The notes under the pieces are model-generated. The model saw only the letters and a list, made by a program, of their open reading frames with translations. It was not told where the DNA came from and did not search any database. Position numbers and translations under genes: made by a program. This document shows, piece after piece, positions 24,543 through 32,631 of a stretch of DNA of 38,491 nucleotides. Origin of the DNA: Aeromonadales bacterium. Its GTDB lineage: Bacteria > Pseudomonadota > Gammaproteobacteria > Enterobacterales > Aeromonadaceae. Within the stretch, counting starts at the first letter, position 1. Each line of letters starts with the position of its first letter. The DNA lies in contig JAAYRH010000071.1 in NCBI GenBank assembly GCA_012518835.1, forward strand, positions 1 through 38,491. The letters are read 5' to 3'.

Positions 24543-25013
24543 ATGTTAAAAATAGCATTAGTAAGTGTGGTGGCAGCATTAGCGTTAAGTGGCTGTAATA
24601 AAAAAGAAGTGGGCAATGTGTCCCTCGGTCTTTTTACCACTAAAGATATTAAAATTGAGGTGCTTGCCGATCCGCTGGTGCCAGGGGTAACCTGTCATAT
24701 GTCTAATATCGTCGCTAATCTGAACTTAGCAGACCCTTCTGATATGTCTATTAGCTGTCGCCAAACCGGAGAGATCACCCCCGAGATGATCGCCGCTATT
24801 GATAAATCAAAAAGCGGAGAAATCGTTTTTAAGAAATCAAAAAGTATCTTTTTAAAAAGCTTAAAAATTCGTCGTATCTTTGATGACACTAGTCAATCGC
24901 TACTTTATATCGCCTATAGTACCAAAGAGACCAGTGGCAGCTACAAGCACGCTATGTCTACTGTTCCACTGTGGCATACCTTAGCCTACCAAGAAGAGCC
25001 ACAACCACAGTGA
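24543..25013 (+). CDS. creA: CreA-family lipoprotein
   Basis: This 156-residue protein has a signal peptide with lipobox LSGC, so Cys18 would be lipidated and the protein membrane-anchored. The mature part follows E. coli CreA: IKIEVLADPLVPGVTCHMS, a MSISCRQTGEI segment with the paired cysteines, GEIVFKKSKSIFLKSLKIRRIFD and YIAYSTKETSGSYKHAMSTVPLW. CreA has no defined activity; in E. coli it sits before the creBC two-component genes, which are absent here. GGAAGAG precedes the ATG. The stop overlaps the start of the pentapeptide-repeat gene. Confidence 0.87.
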   Translation: MLKIALVSVVAALALSGCNKKEVGNVSLGLFTTKDIKIEVLADPLVPGVTCHMSNIVANLNLADPSDMSISCRQTGEITPEMIAAIDKSKSGEIVFKKSKSIFLKSLKIRRIFDDTSQSLLYIAYSTKETSGSYKHAMSTVPLWHTLAYQEEPQPQ

Positions 25014-25603
25014 TAACAGATAACCAAGCCTACTTTGACGAGACTTTTTCCCGGCTTACTCTCCCCAAGCTCGACCTTTATGGCGTTGAGTTTGAGGATT
25101 GTACCTTTAGCCATTGTGACTTTTCTGAAGCCCATTTTAAGCACTGTAAGTTTATTGACTGTACCTTTGAGCATTGTAATTTAAGTTTGCTCGCCCTCCC
25201 TCATACTCGGTTTTTTGCAGTGGATTTTAAGGGCTGCAAACTGGTGGGTATCGACTGGACTCAGGGAGAGTGGCCTGCATTTCATCTCGATCCAGAACTA
25301 AGCTTTATCGAATGCTTACTGAACGATTGCTCGTTTTTTGGCTTAACCTTACACGAGATTATAATGACTGAATGTAAATTACATGAGGTCGACTTTAGAG
25401 AAGCTAACCTAACCAAAGCTAGTATGACCTACTGTGATTTCAGTCATAGTCTGTTTATGCGTACTCAACTGGCAGAAGCCGATTTAACGGAGTCTTATAA
25501 TATTCAGCTTAACGTACTAGAAAACAACGTCACTCAGGCTAAGTTTTCCCGTTTTGCCGCCGTAGACTTATTATTTGGCTTAGGTATCGAGCTGGTAGAT
25601 TAA
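25010..25603 (+). CDS. Pentapeptide-repeat protein of the McbG/Qnr type
   Basis: This 197-residue protein forms a right-handed quadrilateral beta-helix. Repeats of the A(D/N)Lxx / C(D/E)Fxx kind run from about residue 18 to 175 (for example VEFEDCTFSHCDFSEAHF, and ANLTKASMTYCDFSHSLF). A non-repeat loop lies near residues 80-100. The C-terminus VDLLFGLGIELVD matches the dimer helix of Qnr and McbG (which end LLxxLGIxV-like). Such proteins mimic DNA and protect gyrase from quinolones or microcin B17. Resistance is not shown here. I chose GTG 25010, which overlaps the creA stop (GTGA), implying coupled translation. An upstream GTG at 24971 has no ribosome site. Confidence 0.75.
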   Translation: MITDNQAYFDETFSRLTLPKLDLYGVEFEDCTFSHCDFSEAHFKHCKFIDCTFEHCNLSLLALPHTRFFAVDFKGCKLVGIDWTQGEWPAFHLDPELSFIECLLNDCSFFGLTLHEIIMTECKLHEVDFREANLTKASMTYCDFSHSLFMRTQLAEADLTESYNIQLNVLENNVTQAKFSRFAAVDLLFGLGIELVD

Positions 25604-25645
25604 GAGGTCAGTAACGCTGCCCTTCTTAATCGGCGAACAGCTAGA

Positions 25646-27643
25646 CTAGCTAAAAATTAACTGCTCTCGTAATTGATGAATACGATCCCGCGTAGCGGCT
25701 GCTTGTTCAAACTCGAGGTTTTGCGCGTGATCCAGCATCTCTTTTTCTAACTCACTGATCTTTTGATCAAGCTGCTTCGCATTAAGGATAGGCTCGGGCT
25801 CCACTTTTGCTTTGGCACGCTTTGAGCCCACTCGCTTAGTACCATCAAGATCCAACACATCGGTGACCGCCTTCACCAACCCTTTAGGCGTGATCCCGTG
25901 CTCTTGGTTAAAGGTATCTTGCAGCGCACGTCGCCGCTCAGTTTCACTGATGGCCGCCGCCATAGAGCGAGTAATCTTATCGCCATATAAAATTGCTTGG
26001 CCATTAAGGTTACGCGCCGCCCGCCCTATGGTTTGAATAAGCGAGCGTTCTGAGCGTAAGAAGCCTTCTTTATCTGCATCTAAAATGGCCACTAAAGACA
26101 CTTCGGGCATATCTAGTCCTTCCCGTAGCAAGTTAATGCCCACCAAAACATCAAACACCCCGAGGCGCAAGTCACGAATAATTTCCATGCGCTCTACCGT
26201 ATCTATATCGGAGTGCAAATAGCGGCTCTTGATCCCATGCTCGGTAAGATACTCAGTTAAGTCCTCCGCCATACGCTTGGTTAAGGTGGTCACTAGCACT
26301 CGTTCATTACTCGCAATGCGTAACCGCGCTTCCGACAATACATCATCCACTTGAGTGGCCACGGGGCGCACTTCAATATTGGGATCCAATAAACCAGTGG
26401 GACGCACGACTTGCTGTGCTATATCTTCGCCAGATTTCTCTAACTCATAGGGACCTGGAGTGGCTGATACAAATACCGTTTGCGGCATGAGCGCTTCAAA
26501 CTCTTCAAAACGCATCGGTCGGTTATCCAGCGCAGAAGGCAGGCGAAAACCATATTCCACTAAGGTTTCTTTACGAGAGCGATCCCCTTTATACATGCCC
26601 CCTATTTGGGGCACTGTCACATGAGACTCATCAATAATGAGTAAACCGTCACCCGGTAAGTAATCAAACAAGGTGGGCGGCGCTTCTCCTGCTCCTCGCC
26701 CAGATAAATAACGTGAGTAGTTTTCGATACCCGAGCAATAGCCAAGCTCTTGCATCATTTCAATATCAAATTGCGTGCGCTGACTTATCCGCTGTTCTTC
26801 TATTAACTTATTGACTGATAAGAGCTGCGCTTTGCGCTCCGCCAACTCCACTTTAATATGTTCAATAGCCTCTAACAGCTTCTCTCGAGGGGTGACGTAG
26901 TGAGATTTTGGATAAACAGTAAAGCGTGCGACCGTGCCAGAAACGCTGCCAGTTAAGGGATCAAAAATACTAATGCGTTCAATTTCATCATCAAATAACT
27001 CGACACGTACCGCTTCATCGTCCGACTCGGCAGGAAAAATATCGATTACCTCCCCCCGCACCCTAAAAGTGCCGCGCTGAAAGGCCGCATCGTTACGGAC
27101 ATATTGCAACTCTGCCAGACGGCGCAGCATATCGCGCTGATGTAAAACATCACCGGTGCGCAAATGGAGCATCATGCTTAAATAGGAGTCGGGATCCCCA
27201 AGACCATAGATGGCCGATACCGAGGCGACAATAATAACGTCACGACGCTCCATCAGCGCTTTGGTTGCTGACAAGCGCATCTGCTCAATATGATCGTTAA
27301 TAGAGGCGTCTTTTTCGATAAATGTGTCGGTGGTCGGCACATAGGCTTCGGGTTGATAGTAATCGTAATAAGACACGAAGTATTCGACCGCATTATGAGG
27401 AAAAAACTCTTTCATCTCACCATAAAGCTGCGCCGCTAAGGTTTTGTTAGGCGCCAAGATCATAGTGGGCCGATTTAAGGTAGTGATCACATTGGCCATG
27501 GTAAATGTTTTGCCCGAGCCAGTAACGCCCAGCAAGGTTTGATGGGCCAAGCCATTCTCTATCCCTTCTAGCAACTGCTTAATGGCACTAGGCTGATCGC
27601 CCGCCGGTTGATAGGGACTGACTAACTGAAACTCTTTACTCAT
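25646..27643 (-). CDS. uvrB: Excinuclease ABC subunit B (UvrB)
   Basis: This 665-residue helicase-like subunit of nucleotide excision repair verifies damage delivered by UvrA and recruits UvrC. Walker [11 protein letters not shown] is at 39-48. The damage-probing hairpin region [17 protein letters not shown] is at about 92-110, and the DESHVTVPQ Walker B is at about residue 338. The C-terminal UVR domain ([28 protein letters not shown]) binds UvrC. The length agrees with E. coli UvrB (673). No LexA box of the CTG-N10-CAG form is visible upstream. It is divergent from tRNA-Asn. Confidence 0.97.
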   Translation of the reverse strand: MSKEFQLVSPYQPAGDQPSAIKQLLEGIENGLAHQTLLGVTGSGKTFTMANVITTLNRPTMILAPNKTLAAQLYGEMKEFFPHNAVEYFVSYYDYYQPEAYVPTTDTFIEKDASINDHIEQMRLSATKALMERRDVIIVASVSAIYGLGDPDSYLSMMLHLRTGDVLHQRDMLRRLAELQYVRNDAAFQRGTFRVRGEVIDIFPAESDDEAVRVELFDDEIERISIFDPLTGSVSGTVARFTVYPKSHYVTPREKLLEAIEHIKVELAERKAQLLSVNKLIEEQRISQRTQFDIEMMQELGYCSGIENYSRYLSGRGAGEAPPTLFDYLPGDGLLIIDESHVTVPQIGGMYKGDRSRKETLVEYGFRLPSALDNRPMRFEEFEALMPQTVFVSATPGPYELEKSGEDIAQQVVRPTGLLDPNIEVRPVATQVDDVLSEARLRIASNERVLVTTLTKRMAEDLTEYLTEHGIKSRYLHSDIDTVERMEIIRDLRLGVFDVLVGINLLREGLDMPEVSLVAILDADKEGFLRSERSLIQTIGRAARNLNGQAILYGDKITRSMAAAISETERRRALQDTFNQEHGITPKGLVKAVTDVLDLDGTKRVGSKRAKAKVEPEPILNAKQLDQKISELEKEMLDHAQNLEFEQAAATRDRIHQLREQLIFS

Positions 27644-27750
27644 GTTTGCCTTCTCCTTTGCTCTTACGCCCCAGTTTACCCTCTATAAGCTAATAGTTTT
27701 AAGCAAAAACTGCTCAGCGGCCCTCAAGTGATAAAATTATACCTTTATCC

Positions 27751-27779
27751 TTGACCCCTGTGGTTACTCTGCGTATTAT
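27751..27779 (+). promoter_or_regulatory. Promoter of tRNA-Asn
   Basis: TTGACC (27751-27756), a 17-base spacer, TATTAT (27774-27779), followed by a GC-rich discriminator (CTGCGGCC), as is usual for growth-rate-controlled stable-RNA promoters. The tRNA begins about 14 bases past the predicted start. Confidence 0.78.
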
Positions 27780-27799
27780 CTGCGGCCTCCTAGCGAGAT

Positions 27800-27875
27800 T
27801 CCCCCTTAGTTCAGTCGGTAGAACGGCGGACTGTTAATCCGTATGTCGCTGGTTCAAGTCCAGCAGGGGGAGCCA
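27800..27875 (+). tRNA. tRNA-Asn (anticodon GTT)
   Basis: This 76-base tRNA ends in an encoded CCA. The acceptor arms TCCCCCT and AGGGGGA pair perfectly, the D-arm contains AGTTCAGTCGGTAGAAC, and the anticodon loop is CTGTTAATC with GTT at the anticodon position. The T-arm is CTGG-TTCAAGT-CCAG. It is nearly identical to E. coli tRNA-Asn in its D and anticodon arms. It is a single copy with its own promoter, between uvrB and nagB. No integrase or repeat of its 3' end was found, so it is not an occupied attachment site here. Confidence 0.97.
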
Positions 27876-28105
27876 TTTTACTGTTGCTGTTTCTTGACTT
27901 ATCCACTAACTGCGTCTGACGCTGTCGTCTTTACTGTCCCTTTCTCTGCTGCCTATTTAACACACTGATATCCTTTAGATGTCGAGTGGCGATGAGTCAT
28001 TCTTATCCCAACCTCATGATTTTAAAGCTTTTATTTTTTGGTCAAAAAAATAGCGTCTTATCTAAGAGGCCTGCCCTATCTGGCTTTGCGTGACTTGTGG
28101 GTAGG

Positions 28106-28140
28106 TAATCCACAACCTTATCCACAGAAACAGTGGATAA
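28106..28140. promoter_or_regulatory. Cluster of three DnaA boxes
   Basis: TAATCCACA (28106-28114) and TTATCCACA (28118-28126) lie in the same orientation, 12 bases start to start. AGTGGATAA (28132-28140, TTATCCACT on the other strand) is inverted. The last two form a perfect 8-base inverted repeat TTATCCAC / GTGGATAA with a seven-base spacer. TTATCCACA is the high-affinity E. coli DnaA box. Function here is unknown. Confidence 0.6.
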
Positions 28141-28402
28141 GTCGCCTCAAGCCAATGGTCATCGCCTCCACAGCCCTGTCTATTGTAAAATAGCGTACTG
28201 CGATAAAAACCAGACTCGTTAGTCAAGTGTTATTGATGACGTCACCTTATTATCTCGCTATTGATACTTTTGTTATTAACTGCTCTGTAAACGGGCCGTT
28301 CTGTTAACTTAACTGCTTTTTTTGTTACTTTAGCTATTCAATGGCCGCGAAATGCTAATAATCCCTACTTCTCTTCATCATAAGTGATTCTCTTCTTTTG
28401 CT

Positions 28403-28433
28403 AAAAACATAGTTTTTATTTTTTAGTCTAAAA
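28403..28433. promoter_or_regulatory. Two adjacent dyads upstream of nagB (candidate repressor operators)
   Basis: AAAAAC-ATA-GTTTTT (28403-28417) and TTTTAG-T-CTAAAA (28421-28433) are each perfect with 6-base arms and lie 40-70 bases before the nagB ATG. NagC-type and other amino-sugar regulators use AT-rich dyads of this size, but I cannot assign the protein. A possible -10, TATGCT at 28434-28439, abuts the second dyad. Confidence 0.45.
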
Positions 28434-28472
28434 TATGCTAGGCTCAAAGCATATTTTTATGAGGCACCCTTT

Positions 28473-29288
28473 ATGCGTTTAATACCCTTTCACCATGCCG
28501 CTCAAGTCTGTCACTGGGCTGCCCATTATATTGCCGAACGGATCAATCACTTTGCTCCCACCGCCGAGCGTCCTTTTATATTAGGACTGCCGACCGGTAG
28601 TACGCCTCTGGCCACCTATCAAGAGCTAATCAAATTACATCAGGCAGGCAAGATTAGCTTTCGTCATGTGGTTACCTTTAATATGGATGAATATGTCGGA
28701 CTGAGCGCTGAGCATCCACACAGTTACGCCTACTTTATGCAGGAACACTTTTTTCAGCATATCGATATTCAGCCCCAGCATATTCATATCCCTAATGGCT
28801 TAGCCCACGATCTTAATGCTGAATGTGAGCAGTATGAGGCCGCGATCCGTCACTATGGCGGCGTGCATTTGTTTATGGGAGGAGTGGGCAGCAATGGCCA
28901 TATTGCGTTTAACGAACCCTTGTCGGCTTTTGACTCTCGCACACGAGTCACAGCTCTCACGGAATTAACGCGTCAAGATAACTCTCGCTTTTTTGACCAC
29001 GATATTACTAAAGTTCCTACCCATGCCCTCAGTGTTGGTCTAGGTACCTTATTAGACGCCGAAGAGGTACTGCTGTTGGTGACGGGTGACCATAAGGCAA
29101 GAGCACTGCGGGCTGCCGTAGAAGGCACTATCGACCCTTCCTGGCCTATTTCCTTTATGCGCCTACATGAGCGCAGTTTACTAGCATGTGACCGCTGTGC
29201 TGCTAGTACGCTATCCAGCCCACCGGAGCTGGCAGATATAAATTTGCCTGCCGGCGAGTTACCCACCCATTATGAATTAATCGCCTAG
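28473..29288 (+). CDS. nagB: Glucosamine-6-phosphate deaminase (NagB)
   Basis: This 271-residue enzyme converts glucosamine 6-phosphate to fructose 6-phosphate and ammonia. It has the phosphate loop [12 protein letters not shown], catalytic Asp72 (FNMDEYVG), and His143 and Glu148 in [13 protein letters not shown], all at the same numbers as in E. coli NagB. Thr/Arg allosteric-site motifs (SRTRV, GTID) are also present. It is the first gene of nagBA; nagA begins two bases after its stop. The GAGG ribosome site is about eight bases before the ATG. Confidence 0.96.
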   Translation: MRLIPFHHAAQVCHWAAHYIAERINHFAPTAERPFILGLPTGSTPLATYQELIKLHQAGKISFRHVVTFNMDEYVGLSAEHPHSYAYFMQEHFFQHIDIQPQHIHIPNGLAHDLNAECEQYEAAIRHYGGVHLFMGGVGSNGHIAFNEPLSAFDSRTRVTALTELTRQDNSRFFDHDITKVPTHALSVGLGTLLDAEEVLLLVTGDHKARALRAAVEGTIDPSWPISFMRLHERSLLACDRCAASTLSSPPELADINLPAGELPTHYELIA

Positions 29289-29290
29289 CC

Positions 29291-30448
29291 GTGTTTGCCC
29301 TTAGTGATTGCCAGATATTTGATGGTCAGCAACGCCATCAGGGCATGGCACTGCTGATCAGTGAAGGCAAAATAGCGGCGCTGTTACCCGACCGTCAGTT
29401 GCCGTTATCCCTACCTCGCTATCCTTTAGGGGGGGCGCTAGTCAGTGCCGGCTTTATTGACTTGCAGCTCAATGGCTGTGGTGGCGTTATGTTTAATACT
29501 GATATTAGCCAAACCACATTAGCCAAGATGCAGTGTACCAATCTCGCTTCAGGAACCACTAGCTTTTTACCTACGCTGATCACCAGCTGTGATCACGATA
29601 TTAAACAAGCTATCAATGCGGTCAGTGCCTATATGGCCGAGTATCAATATCAGGTACTCGGCTTACACCTTGAAGGGCCTTATATCAATGTCGAACGTAA
29701 AGGCATTCATCCAGCCCCGCACATTCGCCCGCTAGATAAGTCTATGCTGGCATTGCTTTGTCAGCATGCGGCGGTGATCGCGAAAGTGACAATAGCGCCT
29801 GAATGTCATAGTGCGGCACAAATACAACAATTAGCTAATGCCGGTATTCTGGTGGCCTTAGGTCATACTGCTGCCAGTTATGAGCAAGCTATGGCAGGTA
29901 TTAAGGCCGGTATTGGCTTTGCCACCCACCTTTATAACGCCATGTCGCCTACCAGTAATGGCCGCACGCCAGGAGTCGTAGGTGCCGTCTATGACAGCCC
30001 TGCCCTTTACGCTGGCATTATCGTCGATGGTATTCATGTCCATCCGGCTAATATTCGACTGGCTCATCAGGTAATGAAAGACAAACTTTGCTTAGTGACC
30101 GATGGGACGGCTGCGGCCGGTGCGCCACCAGAACTTAGTGAGTTTGATTTTTGCGGCACTAAAGTGTTTATTCGCGATGGCCAATGTGTGGATGAGCAAG
30201 GTACGCTAGGAGGCTCCTCTTTAACGATGATTGAAGGGGTGCGTAACTTAGTCTCTTTAGCGGGTTTACCTTTAGAGGAAGCCTTACGTATGGCCAGCCT
30301 TTACCCCGCTCGTGCTCTAGGCATGAGTGATGTCCTAGGCTCTATCGCGCCTGGTAAAGTAGCTAACCTAGTTATCTTGAATGACCAGCTAGAGGTCTGC
30401 AATACCTTAGTACAAGGTCAAGTTAGCCGCCCTTTAAAGCCTGCTTAA
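29291..30448 (+). CDS. nagA: N-acetylglucosamine-6-phosphate deacetylase (NagA)
   Basis: This 385-residue amidohydrolase removes acetate from N-acetylglucosamine 6-phosphate, feeding NagB. The metal and catalytic residues stand in expected places: Glu129 in HLEGPYIN, His192 in ALGHTAASY, His213 in ATHLYNAMSP, and Asp271 in VTDGTAAAG, close to E. coli NagA (382 residues). The start is GTG, two bases after the nagB stop and without its own ribosome site, so its translation probably depends on nagB. No nagC or nagE is nearby. Confidence 0.95.
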   Translation: MFALSDCQIFDGQQRHQGMALLISEGKIAALLPDRQLPLSLPRYPLGGALVSAGFIDLQLNGCGGVMFNTDISQTTLAKMQCTNLASGTTSFLPTLITSCDHDIKQAINAVSAYMAEYQYQVLGLHLEGPYINVERKGIHPAPHIRPLDKSMLALLCQHAAVIAKVTIAPECHSAAQIQQLANAGILVALGHTAASYEQAMAGIKAGIGFATHLYNAMSPTSNGRTPGVVGAVYDSPALYAGIIVDGIHVHPANIRLAHQVMKDKLCLVTDGTAAAGAPPELSEFDFCGTKVFIRDGQCVDEQGTLGGSSLTMIEGVRNLVSLAGLPLEEALRMASLYPARALGMSDVLGSIAPGKVANLVILNDQLEVCNTLVQGQVSRPLKPA

Positions 30449-30486
30449 TAAATTAAGTTGATTAGTTTAACTAGGAGTCTATCTGC

Positions 30487-30804
30487 ATGAATAAGCTGGT
30501 ATACAGTACCGATCCCGACTGGCAGCCTGAGTCACAAGCATCTGATAATGATAATGGCGGCTTTCCTGATGACGGAACCTTGCGCTTAAGGCGGGAAACT
30601 AAAGGTCGTAAAGGCGCGGGAGTAGTGTGTATTTATGGGGTACCTAATCCCCAGATCGGTAGCTTAGCAAAACAGTTAAAAAAACAACTAGGTACCGGAG
30701 GTGCGGTTAAAAAAGGAGTTATTGAGATCCAAGGCGATCGCGTGAGTCAAATTACTGAGTTACTGATTAAAGCTGGTTATAAAGCAAAGCAAGTGGGCGG
30801 TTAA
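30487..30804 (+). CDS. yciH: YciH/SUI1-family translation factor
   Basis: This 105-residue eIF1-like protein has a charged N-terminal tail, then the SUI1 core: LRLRRETKGRKGAGVVCIYG, LAKQLKKQLGTGGAVKKGVIEIQGD, and a final LLIKAGYKAKQVGG. These agree with E. coli YciH (108 residues), described as a stress-related inhibitor or fidelity factor of translation initiation. AGGAG precedes the ATG by nine bases. It lies 38 bases after nagA and may be read through from it; a strong terminator follows. Confidence 0.93.
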   Translation: MNKLVYSTDPDWQPESQASDNDNGGFPDDGTLRLRRETKGRKGAGVVCIYGVPNPQIGSLAKQLKKQLGTGGAVKKGVIEIQGDRVSQITELLIKAGYKAKQVGG

Positions 30805-30821
30805 AAATAATATTAGCAAAT

Positions 30822-30852
30822 AAAAAAAGCCGCACTGAGGTGCGGCTTTTTT
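30822..30852. terminator. Bidirectional terminator between yciH and nhaD
   Basis: GCCGCAC-TGAG-GTGCGGC is a 7-bp stem with a 4-base loop, flanked by seven A residues and six T residues. It serves both convergent genes. Confidence 0.92.
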
Positions 30853-30869
30853 AGCAGTGCGTGTATTAC

Positions 30870-32315
30870 TTAGCCATAAATATTAAAGCTGGCTGCGTTT
30901 ATCCAAAGGTGAGTCAACACACTGGCCACATATCCTAATAAAATAACCGGCGCCCATTTAAGGTGACCAAAGAAGGTGTACATGCCTCGCGCTTGGCCCA
31001 TCAGTGCTACACCCGCTGCGGAACCGACTGAGAGTAAACTCCCCCCCACACCGGCGGCTAAGGTCACCAGTAACCAGTTACCGTGAGACATGACTGGTTC
31101 CATGCTCAGCACTGCAAACATCACCGGAATGTTATCCACAATGGCGGAGATAATACCAATTGCAAAGTTGGCATATACGGGATCCCAACCGCCATAGAGC
31201 ATTTCAGAAACCAGCGCTAAATAACCCATAAAGCCTAGGCCACCCACACACATTACGACCCCGTAGAAGAACAGTAAGGTATCCCACTCAGAGCGTGCCA
31301 CACGGCTAAACACATCAAACGGCACTACACTACCTAAGCGCTTTAGTGCTTGCTCATCACCGCGTTGTTGCGCCATTACACGCTTGCGGGCTAACGAGCT
31401 CGGTAAGGTTTTACGTAAGAAGTAACCAAAGAACTGTAAGTAACCTAAACCGGTCATCATGCCCAGTACCGGCGGCAAGTTTAACAGACTGTGACACGCC
31501 ACAGCAGTCGCCACGGTCAGTAAGAATAAGCCGATAATGCGAAACGCACCGCGCTTAATTTCTACGGTTTCATTTAAACTTTCTGGCGTTCGATCTGCCA
31601 CAAAGAAGCTCATGATCACTGCAGGTACTAAATAGTTAACTACGGCCGGAATAAATAAGATAAAGAATTCACTGAACTCAACCATGCCCGCTTGCCATAC
31701 CATTAAAGTGGTAATATCACCAAAGGGACTAAAGGCCCCTCCCGCGTTGGCAGCAATTACGATATTAATGCAGCTTAAGTTGATAAATTTTTTATCGCCT
31801 TCGGCCACTTTCATCACCACCGCACACATCAATAAGGCCGTGGTCAAGTTATCAGCGACGGGTGAAATAAAGAACGCCAGTAAACCGGTGATCCAAAACA
31901 ACGATCTATAGCTAAAGCCCTTACGCACCATCCACGCCCGCAGCGCATCGAATAAGCGACGCTCTTCCATGGCGTTAATGTAAGTCATGGCGACAAGTAG
32001 GAAGAGTAGTAGTTCTGCATATTCCAACAGGTTATGGCGAAAGGCCATTTCGGGTAGATCGGTCATGCCTTCATTAACATACACCCAACCAATAGTGACC
32101 CAAATTATACCGGCGGCCACTAAGACAGGCTTAGACTTTCTAAGTCCAAGAGACTCTTCCCCCATCACCAAAATATACGCGATCACAAACACCACGACCG
32201 CAAAAATACCGACATAGGAATGGGTTAACACGAGCGGCTCTGTGGCCGCAAAAACCGAGGTGCTGAACAGTGCTAGCAGCGCCCCCAGAGTGGACAAGCA
32301 CAGTTTGCTTTGCAT
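30870..32315 (-). CDS. nhaD: Na+/H+ antiporter NhaD
   Basis: This 481-residue inner-membrane antiporter of the NhaD (ArsB/NhaD) family exchanges Na+ for H+. A signal-like N-terminal segment ends FAATEPL. About 12 membrane segments follow, with the family stretches NLLEYAELLLFLLVAMTYINAMEERR, SPVADNLTTALLMCAVV, NAGGAFSPFGDITTLMVW and DNIPVMFAVLSM. These match Vibrio NhaD proteins, which work at alkaline pH in marine bacteria. It is divergent from argA across a 316-base spacer and convergent with yciH. Confidence 0.94.
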   Translation of the reverse strand: MQSKLCLSTLGALLALFSTSVFAATEPLVLTHSYVGIFAVVVFVIAYILVMGEESLGLRKSKPVLVAAGIIWVTIGWVYVNEGMTDLPEMAFRHNLLEYAELLLFLLVAMTYINAMEERRLFDALRAWMVRKGFSYRSLFWITGLLAFFISPVADNLTTALLMCAVVMKVAEGDKKFINLSCINIVIAANAGGAFSPFGDITTLMVWQAGMVEFSEFFILFIPAVVNYLVPAVIMSFFVADRTPESLNETVEIKRGAFRIIGLFLLTVATAVACHSLLNLPPVLGMMTGLGYLQFFGYFLRKTLPSSLARKRVMAQQRGDEQALKRLGSVVPFDVFSRVARSEWDTLLFFYGVVMCVGGLGFMGYLALVSEMLYGGWDPVYANFAIGIISAIVDNIPVMFAVLSMEPVMSHGNWLLVTLAAGVGGSLLSVGSAAGVALMGQARGMYTFFGHLKWAPVILLGYVASVLTHLWINAASFNIYG

Positions 32316-32631
32316 TATTTTTTTCTCGCTATTGTTGTTTTGGCTATAGTTACGGGAGCTTATTTATAATAGAAGTGCTCCTCGGCGAAATGTTAACATA
32401 AAGCGCTCCGCAAGTTAGGCCGCTTTATTGGGTCTTGCTCGCACTTTTCCAATCAATATTTATCCACTCAGGCTCAACGCTGGGTTAAACCACTGATCAG
32501 CGTGAGTGAGGCAGCTAAAAGCACTGTTCACTCCCTTAGTGAGCTACGGCTTAGTAAATGTTTAGTCTTGTTTTTTGCATAATTTTTCACGACTATAGTT
32601 GGGTATTTTTATTTATATTAAAGGATCTGCT
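32316..32631. other. nhaD/argA divergent spacer
   Basis: This 316-base spacer has no gene. It holds a predicted ARG box (32576-32589), a possible -10 TATAGT at 32594-32599, and a DnaA-box-like TTATCCACT at 32460-32468. Confidence 0.6.
32576..32589. promoter_or_regulatory. ARG box (ArgR operator) upstream of argA
   Basis: TGCATAATTTTTCA matches the ARG-box core TGAATAATTATTCA at 12 of 14 bases. A weaker partner, TAAATGTTTAGTCT (32555-32568, 9 of 14), lies exactly 21 bases upstream, the spacing of paired ARG boxes. Both are directly before argA, whose E. coli counterpart is ArgR-repressed. Confidence 0.6.

Larger units (their letters stand above)
27876..28472. other. 597-base intergenic region with clustered DnaA-box sequences
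   Basis: No gene is seen. Four DnaA-box-like nonamers occur: TTATCCACT at 27899, TAATCCACA at 28106, TTATCCACA (perfect consensus) at 28118, and the reverse of TTATCCACT at 28132-28140. Other features are an AT-rich dyad TTTTTTG-GT-CAAAAAA at 28034-28049, a TGACGTCA palindrome at 28237-28244, and two copies of AAAATAGCGT (28047 and 28187) flanking the box cluster. The right 80 bases carry the nagBA control dyads. Confidence 0.65.

Noticed and set aside
27644..27750. LexA box at uvrB
   Set aside because: No CTG-N10-CAG pattern near the uvrB start; E. coli uvrB is SOS-controlled but that site is not visible here.
27800..27875. tRNA-Asn as an integration site with a neighbouring island
   Set aside because: No integrase and no repeat of the tRNA 3' end elsewhere in the window; flanking genes are core.
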